Source: Streptomyces thinghirensis (GTDB taxonomy: Bacteria; Actinomycetota; Actinomycetia; Streptomycetales; Streptomycetaceae). From it: a stretch of DNA of 64,000 nucleotides. The stretch spans positions 1 through 64,000 of the forward strand of contig JAKFGP010000027.1 in the NCBI GenBank assembly GCA_021502835.1, given 5' to 3'. A program made the translations under genes and the position numbers. The number at the start of each line of letters is the position of its first letter. Position 1 is the first letter of the stretch. The notes below the pieces were generated by a model. That model worked only from the letters and a program-made list of their open reading frames with translations. It was not told where the DNA came from and did no database searches. This document shows, in pieces, positions 10,276-20,635 of this stretch.

Positions 10276-10318
10276 AGCCGGTGAGGGCAGCCCCGTCCCC
10301 ACGGAGCCCTCACCGGCT
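10276..10318. terminator. Strong stem-loop downstream of the MMPL gene
   Basis: A 13-bp perfect inverted repeat: AGCCGGTGAGGGC (10276-10288) pairs with GCCCTCACCGGCT (10306-10318) across a 17-nt loop. It lies just past the stop of the MMPL gene (10347, minus strand) and before the divergent side of the ybaK promoter. There is no T-run, as is usual for Streptomyces terminators. Confidence 0.75.
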
Positions 10319-10346
10319 GGTCTGTCGTCCTGTCAGAGGTGGCGCG

Positions 10347-12585
10347 TCAGGTGCGTACCAGCTCCCGGTCCTCGTCGGGGCCCGAACCCCGCTCCTCGGC
10401 CGTGCGCAGGCCCTCGCCCTCGACGTCCACGTTGGGCAGCGCGCGGTCCAGCCACTTCGGCAGCCACCAGGCCTTCTTGCCGAGCAGCGCGAGGACCGCC
10501 GGGACGATGGCCATGCGGACGACGAACGCGTCGAAGAAGACGGCGATCGCCAGGCCGAAGCCGATCATCTTGACCATCGACTCGCTGGAGCCGATGAAGC
10601 CCGCGAAGACCGCCATCATGATGACCGCCGCGGCCGTGACGACCCTCGCTCCGTGCCGGAAGCCGGTGACGACCGCCTGGTTGGGCTTCTCGCCGTGCAC
10701 ATAGGCCTCCCGCATGCGGGTGACCAGGAAGACCTCGTAGTCCATCGCCAGGCCGAAGACCACGCCGACCATGAAGATCGGCATCATCGACATGACCGGG
10801 CCGGTCTCCTCCACGCCCATCAGGCCGGACAGCCAGCCCCACTGGAAGACCGCGACGACCGCGCCCAGCGCCGCCATGACGGAGAGCAGGAAGCCGAGGG
10901 CCGCCTTCAGCGGGACCAGGATCGAGCGGAAGACCACGATCAGGAGGAGGAAGGCCAGGCCGACGACCAGGACCAGGTACGGCAGCAGCGCGTCGTTCAG
11001 CTTCTCGCTGACGTCGATGTTCATCGCCGTCGAGCCGGTGACCAGGGTCTCCGCGCCGGTGTCGGCCTTGATGTCGCCGCCCGCGTCGCGGATGGCGTGC
11101 ACCAGGTCCTCGGTCTGGACGGAGGACGGCTTGGAGTCCGGGATCACGGTGATGGTCGCGGTGTCGCCGCCCCTTGTTGGGCGCGGGCGGGGTGACCGCC
11201 ACGACGTCCTCCAGGCCCTTGATCTCGTCGGAGACGTCGGTGAACACCTGCTTCAGGGCGTCGCTGCCCTTCGCGTCGACGACGACCATCAGCGGGCCGT
11301 TGAAGCCGGCCCGAAGCCCTCCGACAGGAGGTCGTACGCGCGGCGCTGGGTCGTGGAGGTCGGCTGGGAGCCGTCGTCGGGCAGGCCCAGTTCCAGGGGA
11401 GGCCGCGGGGATCGCGGCGGTCGAGGCCGATGACGCCGAGGGAGCAGGACGGCCAGCGGGCGGCGGACGACGAAACTCGCCCAGCGGGTGCCCAGGTTGG
11501 CCTTGGCGGGCTTGCCGTCGGCCGCCGCGTCGTTCTTCTTGCCGGCGCCGCCCAGGAGCCTGCTCTTCGCACCGGTCGGCTTCACCCTGCGGCCGGCGTA
11601 GCCGAGCAGCGCGGGGACCATCGTGAGGGCGATCAGGACCGCGATGGCGACGGTGCCGGCCGCCGCGATGCCCATCTTGGTCAGCATCGGGATGTTGACG
11701 ACCGCGAGGCCGACCAGGGCGATGACGACCGTGAGGCCGGCGAAGACGACCGCCGAGCCGGCGGTGCCGACCGCCCGGCCCGCGGCCTCCTCGCGGTCAC
11801 GTCCCTCGGCGAGTTCGGCGCGGTAGCGGGAGACGATGAACAGGGCGTAGTCGATGCCGACCGCGAGGCCGATCATCATCGCCAGGATGGAGGTGGTGGA
11901 GCCCAGTTCGAGTGCGCTTGCGAGGGCGGTGATCGACGAGACGCCGATGCCGACGCCGATCAGGGCCGTGAGCAGGGGCAGTCCGGCCGCGACCAGCGAG
12001 CCGAAGGTGATGACGAGGACGACGGCGGCGACCGCGATGCCGATGATCTCCGTGGCGCCGGTGTGCGGGACGGCCTGGAGCGCGTCACCGCCGACCTCCA
12101 CGGTCAGCCCGGCGTCGCGCGCCTGCTGGGCGGCGTCCTCCAGGGGCGTCCTTGGTGGTGTCCGCCAGCTCCATGCCGGAGACGTCGTACCTCACGGACG
12201 CGTAGGCGATCGTGCCGTCCTTGCTGACGGCGTTGCCCGTGTACGGGTCGGCGACCGAGGCGACCTCGGAGCCGTCGGCGAGGTCGGCGACCGTCTTCTC
12301 GACGGTCGCCTTGTTGTCGGCGTCCGTCATCGTCTCGCCGGACGGTGCCTTGAAGACGACGCGAGCGGTCGCCCCGTCGGCGCTGGTGCCGGGGAAGCGC
12401 TCTTCGAGCAGGTCGAAGGCCTTCTGGGCCTCGGTGCCCGGGATGGAGAAGGGGAGGTGGTGCCGGCGGGCGGGGCACTGGCCGCGCCGACGCCCCGCGA
12501 GGGTCAGCAGCGCCACCCATATCAGGGCGACGAAGTGCCGTCGGCGGAAGGCGAGCCGGCCGAGTTTGTAGAGGAACGTGGCCAC
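10347..12585 (-). CDS. MMPL/RND-family lipid or drug exporter
   Basis: A large membrane transporter of about 745 residues with the two-halves MMPL plan. An N-terminal helix (GTG 12585, MATFLYKLGRLAFRRRHF) is followed by a periplasmic domain (FPGTSADGATARVVFK), a block of helices (TEIIGIAVAAVVLVITFGSL, MMIGLAVGIDYALFIVSRYR), a second external domain, and a second helix block (LPYLVLVVGLAFLLLIVVF, GVVFGLAMDYEVFLVTRMRE). The GxxxDY-type motifs in both blocks match proton-relay residues of the family. Frame breaks near 12470, 12150, 11440, 11315 and 11175. It probably forms an operon with the upstream TetR regulator, a common arrangement for MMPL exporters. Confidence 0.87.
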
Positions 12586-12682
12586 GAGGGCGTACTCCCG
12601 GTCAGGTCGTGGGAACTTCGGGGCAGGGGGATCGGCCCGACGACGTGAGCGGTTACGTCAGGTGGGGCTCAGGCGGTGTTGC

Positions 12683-13283
12683 TCAGGTGGTGGGGACGCC
12701 GAGGGCGGGGAGGATCACGGCGTCGATGTAGGAGGTGAGGAAAGCCCGGGTCGGTGGCTGGTCCTCGAGCAGCGTGCGGGTGGCGAAAGCACCGACCAGC
12801 ATGGGCACGAGGAAGTCCAGTGCCGGGCAGTCCGCTCTGATCTCGCCCCGGTCGACGGCGCGTTGCAGCAGGTGCCGGAACTCCGCCATCTCCGGTTCGA
12901 CGAGTTGGTCCCGGAAAGCTTGGCGCAGGTCCGGGTTCTGGTGGAGCGCCATGGCCACGCCGCGCATCAGCGCGGAGTTCTGGGCCATGGTGCAGTCGTC
13001 CTCGCGGGCCATCAGGGCGTGCAGGTCGCCGCGCAGCAAGCCGGTGTCGACGTCGCCGATCTCACCGGGCTTGTTGTGCCGCATGGCCTTTGACGACCAG
13101 CTCGGGCTTCCCGCCCCACTGGCGGTAGAGCGTCGCCTTGCTGGACCGGGTGCGGGCCGCCACGGCGTCCATGGTGAGGGCGTCGTAGCCGACTTCCCGG
13201 AGCAGGTCGAGCACGGCCTCGTACAGCTCGGCCTCGCGCTCGGGAGTGATCCGACTGCGGCGCGCGGTGGCTGCTTCGGTCAT
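12683..13283 (-). CDS. TetR-family repressor, likely regulator of the MMPL exporter
   Basis: A TetR/AcrR regulator of about 198 residues. ATG at 13283 gives MTEAATARRSRITPEREAE, followed by the helix-turn-helix (GYDALTMDAVAARTRSSKAT then LYRQWGGKPELVVK). The all-helical ligand-binding domain runs through LMRGVAMALHQNPDLRQAF to LPALGVPTT. One frame break lies near 13085. It is upstream of and codirectional with the MMPL gene (97 bp gap). A palindromic site 78 bp upstream of its start (13361-13375) suggests autoregulation. Confidence 0.85.
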
Positions 13284-13360
13284 CTCGCTCACCCCTCTCC
13301 GTCCACTCCGTCTGAACGACACCGTTTCGTACACACCCAAGGTACCCCACCCCTAGCGAA

Positions 13361-13375
13361 ACGAAACGGTTTCGT
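13361..13375. promoter_or_regulatory. Candidate TetR operator
   Basis: Near-perfect palindrome ACGAAACGGTTTCGT upstream of the tetR-MMPL unit, with a related half-site (ACCGTTTCGT) at 13321-13330. The repeated half-sites and position suit binding by the adjacent TetR protein. This is inference from symmetry and location. Confidence 0.6.
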
Positions 13376-13559
13376 TCGTGTTCTGGGTCACTCTATGCAT
13401 GCGAGGCGGCTCCGATGGCCCGAACGCGTGTGCCAATAGTCGCCGGTCGGGGTGATGACTGCGAGATCGTGGGGTGTTCGTGCGACTGCCGTACGTATGG
13501 TCCTTCGCAGGGTTCGGGGCGGCGGCAGAGTGTCCTGGCCGGGCCGTGGAGGGGGCGGG

Positions 13560-14779
13560 ATGGCGCAGGTGGGGGCGGGTGAGGGAGGCGGTCATGCCCG
13601 GTATACGTACCGGTTGCGTGTGTCGTCCGCTGCCCGCACCGCGCTGGGGGCGGAGTGGGACCGGTGCCGTTGGGTGTGGAACGAGTGCGTCGCCAAGTCC
13701 AGGGCCGTACATCTGCGCAATACGTCCACCGACGAGAAGGCCACGTGCGGCCCGGCCCAGCTCGACAGGATGCTGACCGAGTCCCGCGCCCGTACACCGT
13801 GGCTGCGGGAAGGCTCCTCGGTTCCCCAGCAGCAGGTCATCCGCGACTTCGGCCGCTCCCGGGCCAAGGCGCACAAGGACATCACAGCGCGCCTGCCCAT
13901 GGCGCGCCGGGCCGGGATGCCGAAGTGGAAGGCCAAGCGTGATGCGCTGCCGACCCTCAACTACACGAAGCGCGGGTTCCGGCTGAGGGACGGCCGGCTG
14001 CACCTGGCGGGCGACGTCGTCCTGACGGTGATGTGGTCGCGGGAGCTGCCGGGTGAGCCGTCCTCGGTGCGCGTGTGCCAGGACAGCCTCGGACACTGGT
14101 ACTGCTCGTTCGTCGTCCCCGCCCAACTCCAACCGCTGGCTGAGACCGGCCGTGTCCTCGGTGTCGACTGGGGGGTGCGGGAGACCGCGACCACCACGTC
14201 CGACGCCCACGACCTGCCGCACCCCGGGCACGGCGGGAAGGCCCGGGCGAAGCTGGCCCGGTACGACCGGATGATGGCCCGCCGCAGACCGAAAAGGGCC
14301 ATCCGGCTCGAAGGGCTACCACGCGGCGAAGAGGCTGGCGGGCGAAGCACCACAAGAAGGTCGCCAGACAGCGTGCTGACACCGGCCGCAAGTGGGCGAA
14401 GAAGGTCGTCCTCGACCACGATGCCATCGCGGTCGAGGACTTCCGCCCGAAGTTTCTGGCCAAGTCCACGATGGCTCGCAAGGCTGCGGACGCCGCCATC
14501 GGCGCCACCAAGGCCGCCCTGATCGAGATGGGACGCAAGCACGGGCGGGACATCCGCCTGGTCCATCCCGCGTACACCACGATGGACTGCGCCCAGTGCG
14601 GAGCGAGAGCCAAGCACGCACTGCCGCTGGGTGAACGCACCTACACCTGCACCGCCTGCGGAACCGCGTCCCCACGGGACAAGAACTCCGCACGCGTCAT
14701 GCTCGTCCGGGCTGGTCTCAACCCGGCTGGCGCCGATGGCGCAAGACCTCCTGGAGCGCTGCTCCAGGAGGCAGCCTGA
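13560..14779 (+). CDS. tnpB: TnpB-like RNA-guided nuclease/transposase accessory protein (element 2)
   Basis: A TnpB/OrfB protein of about 400 residues, not closely similar to element 1. From the N-terminal TYRLRVSSAARTALGAEWDR, motifs in order are RuvC-I (GVDWGVRETATTTSDAHDL, about 14160), RuvC-II (VLDHDAIAVEDFRPKFL, about 14410-14460), a four-cysteine zinc finger (CAQCGARAKHALPL then YTCTACG, about 14590-14660) and RuvC-III (SPRDKNSARVML, near 14680). Only the 14290-14400 stretch changes frame. An in-frame ATG at 13560 is used; the family start (ARYTYRLRVS) suggests a native start near 13592 with an indel in between. No TnpA was found nearby. All catalytic residues are visible, so activity is plausible. 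Confidence 0.85.
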
Positions 14780-14820
14780 GCCAGAAATCCCCTCCCCCTT
14801 TAGGGAGGGGGAGGATTCAA
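14640..14820 (+). ncRNA. Candidate omega-RNA / right end of TnpB element 2
   Basis: Immediately after the tnpB stop (14779) is a strong hairpin, CCCCTCCCCC / GGGAGGGGGAGG around a TTTA loop (about 14789-14815), followed by ATTCAA at 14815-14820. This layout (tnpB 3' end, terminal hairpin, TCAA at the element edge) matches right ends of IS200/IS605 elements, where the TnpB guide RNA is produced. The sequence from 14821 onward would then be the guide. The 5' boundary is a guess. Confidence 0.5.
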
Positions 14821-14900
14821 GGTTGTCGGTTACTCCGCAAGTGCCGACGGGAACGCGGGTCGAGTTGCCGGGGTCCGGCCCCGGGCAAAGCATGGGGTGG

Positions 14901-17900
14901 GTGAGTTATCTGCGCCTTCCACACCTCGAGTGGCGACCAGCTGTGCTTCGTGGCCGAGGACGACCTCTGGCTCGCGAACCTCGACGGTCCGGGCCGTGCC
15001 TGGCGGCTCACCGTCGACCGCACCAAGGCCGGCCACCCGCGCTTCTCGCCCGACGGCCGCCACATCGCCTACACCAGCTGGCGCAGTCTGTCGCCGGAGG
15101 TCCACCTCGTGCCGGTGGACGGCAGGTCCCGGACGGCAGCTCACCCACTGGGGCGGCTTCGACACCCGGGTCTGCGGCTGGTCCCCGCCCGAGCCCGACG
15201 GCCACGCGGCCATCCTCGCCGTCGCCTCGCACGGCGAGCCCTTCTCCCATCTGACCTGGGCCTACAAGGTCACCCCCCGACGGCGACCCCGGCCGCAAGC
15301 TCCCCTGGGGGCCGGTCACCGACATCCAGGCCGCCGACCTGGACGGGGAACGCAGGACGCTCCTGCTCACCGGCACCCCGCCGCACGAACCCGCCGCCTG
15401 GAAGCGCTACCGGGGCGGCGCCACCGGCCGGCTCTGGCTGCACGGGCGACGGCTCCTGCCCGACCTCCAGGGCCATCTGCACTCCCCCATGTTCGTCGGC
15501 GGCCGGATCGCCTTCCTCTCCGACCACGAGGGCGTCGGCAACCTCTACTCCTGCGCCCATGACGGCTCCGACCTGCGCCGCCACACCGACCACGACGCCT
15601 GCTACGCCCGGCACGCCGCGAGCGACGGCGACCGCGTGGTGTACCGGTGCGCGGGCGACTACCGTGGATCGTCGACGACCTGGCGCCCGGCTCGGTGCCG
15701 CGCCGGCTCGACGTCCGGCTGAGCGGGCCGCGCGCGGGACGGCGTACGTACCAGGTGCCCGCCGCGCAGCATGTGGGCGGCGTGTCCGTCGACGGAGACG
15801 GGCCGCGCGAGCGCCGTCGTCGTACGCGGGCAGCTTCTCTGGCTCCACCCACCGTGACGGCCCGGCCCGCACCCTCGCCGACACTCCGGGGGTACGGGTG
15901 CGGCTGCCGGAGATGCTCGGGGCAGAGCGGGCGGATCGCGTACGTGACGGACGCGGAGGGCGAGGACGCCCGTCAGAGATCGCCCACCTGCCGCGCGCGA
16001 CCGGGGGCCGCGCGCCCAGGCGGCTCGCCTCCGGGAGGCTGGGCCGGGTCCTGGAGCTGGTCTCGGACCCGGCGGGCGAGCGCAACTCGCCATCGCCTCG
16101 CACGACGGCCGGCTCCTGCTGCTCGACGTCTCGGAGGAGGACGCGGAGGTGGCCCGGGCGCTGGGCGCGGTGACGCGAGGGACGCCGGGGACGCGAGGGA
16201 CACGGAGGGTTCGGCGGAGGCGGCGGACACGGTCGGCCGACACCGACACCGACACCGACACCTGGCACCGGCACCGGCACCGGCACCATCGCCGACAGCG
16301 ACAGCGACAGCGACAGCGGCACCGACAGCGGCACGGTGGGCGCCCCCAGCCTCACCGGTTCCGCCGGAGGCCTACCGTCACCGAGCTGATCCGGTCCGTC
16401 AACGGCCCCGTGACGACCTCGCCTTCTCCCCGGACGGGACCTGGCTCACCTGGTCGCACCCGGGCATCGGACGCTCGCTGCGCCGGATCAAGATGGCCCG
16501 GATCAACAGGGCAGAACGGACAGAGCGCGCAGGAGGGCCCGCTCGTCGTCGACGTGACCGACGGCCGCTTCGAGGACGAGAACCCGGTGTTCACCCGGGA
16601 CGGCCGCTATCTCGCCTTCCTGTCCTGGCGCGGCTTCGACCCGGTGTACGACGTGCACACCGGCGACCTGTCCTTCCCCGCTGGGCTGCCGCCCCTACCT
16701 GGTACCGCTGTCCTCCGCGACCCCTCCTCCTTCGCGCTGAACCCGGAGGGCCGTCCCGCCGCCGGGGGGCTGGACCCGCTGGAGGACGAGCCCGGCGAGG
16801 GCGGCGCGGTGACCGTCGAGGTGGAGGGGCTGGCGAACCCAGGTCACCCCGTTCCCGGTCACCGCGTCCAAGTACTCGGCCGCTGCACCCGGTCGCGGGC
16901 GGCGGCCTGGTCTGGCTGCGCTGGCCCATCTCCGGCGCGCTCGGCGAGACCTTCGCCAAACCGGCAGACCCGAGCGGGCGGCCCACCCTCGAGCACTTCA
17001 ACCTCGCCAAGGCGAAGAAGTCCGAACTGGTCGACCACCTCGACTGGTTCCGGGTCAGCGGCGACGGCACCCGCCTGGTCGTGCTCGACGAGGGGCGACC
17101 TGCGCGCCGTACCGGCGACCGAGATGGGCGACGGCGACTCGACCACCTGGATCGACCTGCGCCGCATCCTGCACGAGGTCGACCCGGCCGCCGAGTGGCG
17201 CCAGGCGTACGACGAGGCGGGCCGCCTGATCCGCGCCTACTTCCTGGGACCCCGGCATGTGCGGCATCGACTGGGACGCGGTGCTGGACCAGTACCGGCC
17301 GCTGCTCGAACGGGTCGCCTCCCCGACGAGTTCGCCGACCTGCTCCGCGAGGTGCTCGGTGAACTCGGCACCTCGCACGCCGTACGTCGCCGCCGCCCGG
17401 CGCAACGAGGGTCCAGCCCACTACCAGCGCTGGCAGGGCCTGCTCGGCGCCAACTTCGTGTGCCGGGACGGCTACTGGGTGGTCAAGCGCATCCCCTGCC
17501 CGGCGACTCCTCCGACTCCAAGGCCCGCTCCCCGCTGGCCGGCACCGGCATCCGCGAGGGGCGGCGCTGACCCACGTGGACGGCCGCCCGGTGGATCCGG
17601 TGGCGGGCCCGTACCGCTGCTGGCGGGAGCGGGCGGTACGACGGTGGAGGCTCACCTTCACGCCGGGCGAGGGCGGCCCTGGACCGGCCCGCCGGGTCGC
17701 CGTCGTACCGCTCGTCGACGAACGGCCGCTGCGCTACCAGGACTGGGTGGCCAAACGCCGCGAGGTGGTACGGGAGTTGAGCGGCGGACGGTGCGGCTAC
17801 CTGCACATCCCCGACATGGGCGGCTCCGGCTGGGCGCAGTTCAACCGCGACCTGCGCATGGAGGTGTCCCGGCCCGCGCTGATCGTGGACGTGCGCGGCA

Positions 17901-18416
17901 ACGCGGGCGGGCACATCAGCGAACTCGTCATCGAGAAACTGACCCGCACCATCCTCGGCTGGGACCTGACGCGGGACGCGCAGCCGGTGTCGTACACCTC
18001 CAACGCCCCGCGCGGGCCGTCGTGGCGGTCGCGGACGAGGCGACGTCCTCCGACGGCGACATGATCACGGCCGCGTTCAAACTGCTGCGCCTCGGCCCGG
18101 TGGTCGGGCAGCGCACCTGGGGAGGCGTGGTCGGCATGACCGGCCGGCACCGCCTCGGCGACGGCACGGTGATCACGGTGCCGATGAACGCGGCCTGGTT
18201 CGACGCGTACGGCTGGTCCGTGGAGAACTACGGCGTCGCCCCCGACGTCGAGGCGCTGCGCACACCACTGGACTGGGCCGGAGGGCCGCTACCCGGTACT
18301 GGACGGGGGCGGTCCGGCTGGCACCGGAGCTGCTGGAGACCAACCCGCCCGCCACGCCGCCCGGTTACGACGACGTGCCCGACCGGTCGCGGCCGCCGCT
18401 GCCGCCCCGGGGGTGA
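14901..18416 (+). CDS. Tricorn protease homologue
   Basis: A cytoplasmic serine protease of about 1150 residues that trims peptides downstream of the proteasome. From GTG 14901 (VSYLRLPHL) a beta-propeller rich in DG repeats is seen (SPDGRHIAYTSWRSLSPEVH, SPDGTWLTWSHPG, TRDGRYLAFLSWRGFDPVYD). The C1 catalytic-core region follows (ELGTSHAYV-type histidine near 17370, across a break), then a PDZ-like domain (HVDGRPVDPVAGPY). The C2 domain holds VDVRGNAGGHISELVIEKLT and the nucleophile serine in DEATSSDGDM (near 18050). The C-terminal VENYGVAPDVEA is typical. Breaks are numerous (for example 15120, 15285, 15660, 15810, 15930, 16090, 16410, 16520, 16690, 17100, 17515, 18020, 18290). It contains an unusual repeat expansion (next entry). 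The TnpB element 2 ends 80 bp upstream. Confidence 0.88.
16239..16334 (+). repeat. Hexanucleotide tandem repeats inside the tricorn gene
   Basis: Four copies of GACACC (16239-16262), one T, four copies of GGCACC (16264-16287), ATCGCC, four copies of GACAGC (16294-16317), then GGCACC GACAGC GGCAC. In one frame this encodes Asp-Thr, Gly-Thr and Asp-Ser dipeptide runs; the single T shifts frame between the first two arrays. It sits between two propeller blades, in a linker of about 230 bp (16150-16380) without recognisable propeller sequence. Confidence 0.9.
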
Positions 18417-18442
18417 CCCGGGAGCGAGCCCGGGGCAGGCGA

Positions 18443-18477
18443 AAGGGCGCCTCCGCGTGTGCGGTGGGCGCCCCCTT
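18443..18477. terminator. Convergent terminator hairpin
   Basis: AAGGGCGCC with CCGC pairs with GCGG and GGGCGCCCCCTT around a GTGT loop. It lies between the tricorn stop (18416, plus strand) and the small gene ending at 18496 (minus strand), so it can serve both. Confidence 0.65.
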
Positions 18478-18495
18478 CGACTCAGCGGCGGCGCG

Positions 18496-18713
18496 TCAGG
18501 CGTCGTAGCTCTCCTCGAACCGCTCGTCCGCGTCACGGCGGCGCGTGGCGGGGCTCGCGCTCCTCCGCGTCCCGGCGGCGCGACGGGTCCATCTCGTCCT
18601 CGTCACGACGGCGGTCGCGGTTCGGGAACTGCTCCCTGGCCTGGTCGGCCCGCTGCTTGCCCTGCTGCTGCATGCGCTCTGGCCTTGTCCTGGAACTGGT
18701 CCTTCATACCCAT
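18496..18713 (-). CDS. Small highly charged protein, function unknown
   Basis: About 70 residues from ATG 18713 (MGMKDQFQDKA), continuing through QQQGKQRADQAREQFPNRD to RRRDADERFEESYDA. It is dominated by Arg, Asp, Glu and Gln and is probably disordered or helical. Similar small hydrophilic proteins are common in Streptomyces but have no assigned role. Frame breaks near 18680 and 18550. It is downstream of the SDR gene but separated by 87 bp, and convergent with the tricorn gene. I do not recognise a function. Confidence 0.55.
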
Positions 18714-18799
18714 GTGGGTTCACTCCTGTGATGTTCGGGCCCGGCCGGATCGGCCTGGCTCGATCAGATTCACATGGGCCGTGACCGTGCGCATGTCGA

Positions 18800-19693
18800 T
18801 CACTTACGGACCGTAGTCCTGCTGGTCGGACGCTGTTCGTCGGCCGCTCCGCCCGCACCGACCAGGCCCGTGCGCACACTGTCGAGCCGGTCCCCGAAGC
18901 GCCGCATCTCGCGCTGTCCGACGGTGCCGATGACGGCCGGCAGGTAGCCGCGCACCCCTGCATGCCGCGCAGCCACCACTGCCCGTAGACGTGGGCCGAG
19001 CGGCGCTCGATGCCCTCCACGAGCCGGTCGACCGCCGGGCCCAGCGGATAGGTCTTGTTCGACGGCCAGGGCAGCCGCTGGCGCAGTTCGCGCATGACGT
19101 CGTCCTGGTCCGCGCCGCGCACCATGCCGGTGTCGGTCCACGACAGATAGCCGACGCCGACCTTCACGCCCCGGTGCCCGACCTCGCCGCGCAGACAGTG
19201 CGCGTACGCCTCGACACCGGACTTGGAGGCGCAGTAGGCGCTCATCATCGGCGCTGGGGGTGATGGCGGCGAGGGACGCGATCTGGAGCAGGTAGCCACG
19301 GCTCTCCAGCAGCGCCGGCAGGAAGGCTCGCGCCGTGACCGCCGAGCCGATCAGGTTGACCTCGACGACCCGCCGCCAGGGACTCCGGGTCGGAGTCGAC
19401 GAAGGGGCCCGCCGGTGGCGACGCCCGCGTTGGCGACGACGATGTCGATCCTGCCGAACCGTTCCTGGACCTCGCCCGCGACCCGGGCCATCGCCTCGTG
19501 GTCGGTGACGTCGGCGTGCCAGTGCTCGCTCTCAGCTGTGCAGCCGGGCCGAGACCTGCTTCGAGCTCGTCCGGCTCCCAGACCGACCAGGGCCACCTTC
19601 ACCCCGCGCGCGGACGGCTTGCGGGCCAGCAGCTCCCCCGCCCCGCGCGGCTCCGGACGACGGCGACCCGCCTTCCGGGCTCACCCTGCTCAT
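18800..19693 (-). CDS. Short-chain dehydrogenase/reductase
   Basis: A classical SDR of about 295 residues with an extended C-terminus. Seen are the adenine-region aspartate (HADVTDHEA, near 19500), the NAG motif (IVVANAGVATGGP, near 19430), the catalytic serine region (IASLAAI, near 19270) and the catalytic YxxxK (SAYCASKSG, near 19230). The N-terminal glycine-rich loop is scrambled by breaks near 19640; further breaks at 19570, 19390, 19250 and 18955. It is the last gene of a three-gene unit. Its start (ATG 19693) overlaps the hydrolase stop by four bases. It probably oxidises or reduces an alcohol in the pathway of the monooxygenase two genes upstream. Confidence 0.84.
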
Positions 19694-20635
19694 GCGCTCT
19701 CCTCGGCGTATACGGCACGCTCACTGCGTGCGGTGGGTATGTGGGTGGCGGCGAGGGCGCGTATCTTCCGGTGACCAGCTCCGGTGCCTCCACCGGCGTC
19801 GGTGGCCGAGCCCCGGAAGCTCCGTCAGGCCCACGCAGTGGAGCAGCGCGGCGGCCAGTGAGCGGGCGTGCACGGGCGGGGGTCAGCCGGTCGGCCGTGC
19901 CGACGACCACCTCCACCGGCATCGTCAACTCCCGCACCCCGTGGTCGAGGTCGAGCAGGTCCAGCACCTCCGACCAGGCGTGCCGTACCTTGCGCGGACA
20001 GGCGTGCACATGTGCGGGCACGGGCGTCGACCATGTGCGGGGCCGAACCGGGGCCCATCGTCCCGTACTTGAGGATCCTGCGCGCGAGGGCGTGACCGGC
20101 CCCAGCGGCGCCCGGGAGCCGAGGATCCGCCGGGTCAGCCAGGTGCGCACCCGGCCTCCCGAGCGGCACCACGGTCGAGGAGGCCACCAGCCGCGAACTG
20201 CCCGTGCTGGCATTGCAGGACGGCCGCCGCGTGCGCGCGCACCGCCGGCCGGAGCCGCGGCCGCCATCACCGTCATCCCGCCCATGGAGTGCCCGGCGAT
20301 CACGGCCTGTTCGCCCGGTGCGAGCGTGGCCGTGAGGACGGCTTCCGAGGTCGTCGGCGAGGGCCTCGGTGCCGCACGCCGGGTTCGCCGGACTGCGGCC
20401 GTGGCCGCGCTGGTCGTACACGACGACCCGGTGGTCGGCGGCCAGCGCACGGACCTGCGCCGCCCAGAAGGCGGTCGAGCAGGCCCACCCGTGCGCGAGG
20501 ACGACCGCGGAGGCGTCCTCGGGGCCGTGCACCTCGACGTGTATCCGGGCGCCGTCGGCGGCGGTGACGGTCAGCTCGCGGGCGGGGGCGGGCGGCGCGT
20601 ACGGCCCGGCGGCGACGGTGCAGCAGGCGGCTCAC
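19690..20635 (-). CDS. Alpha/beta hydrolase (esterase/lipase-like)
   Basis: About 310 residues from GTG 20635. The oxyanion and strand motifs VVLAHGWACSTAFWAAQVRA (near 20470) and VVVYDQRGHGRSP (near 20420) are clear. The nucleophile elbow is AGHSMGGMT (near 20290), the acid region is VVVGTADRLTP (near 19900) and the catalytic histidine lies in the GLGHATPVEAPELV-type segment (near 19820). Breaks near 20590, 20360, 20190-20140 and 19850. The stop overlaps the SDR start and its start overlaps the monooxygenase stop (GTGA), indicating tight coupling. It probably hydrolyses the ester formed by the Baeyer-Villiger-type monooxygenase; the substrate is unknown. Confidence 0.84.

Noticed and set aside
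16239..16334. Hexanucleotide arrays as a CRISPR array
   Set aside because: Units are 6 bp without spacers and lie inside a coding frame.
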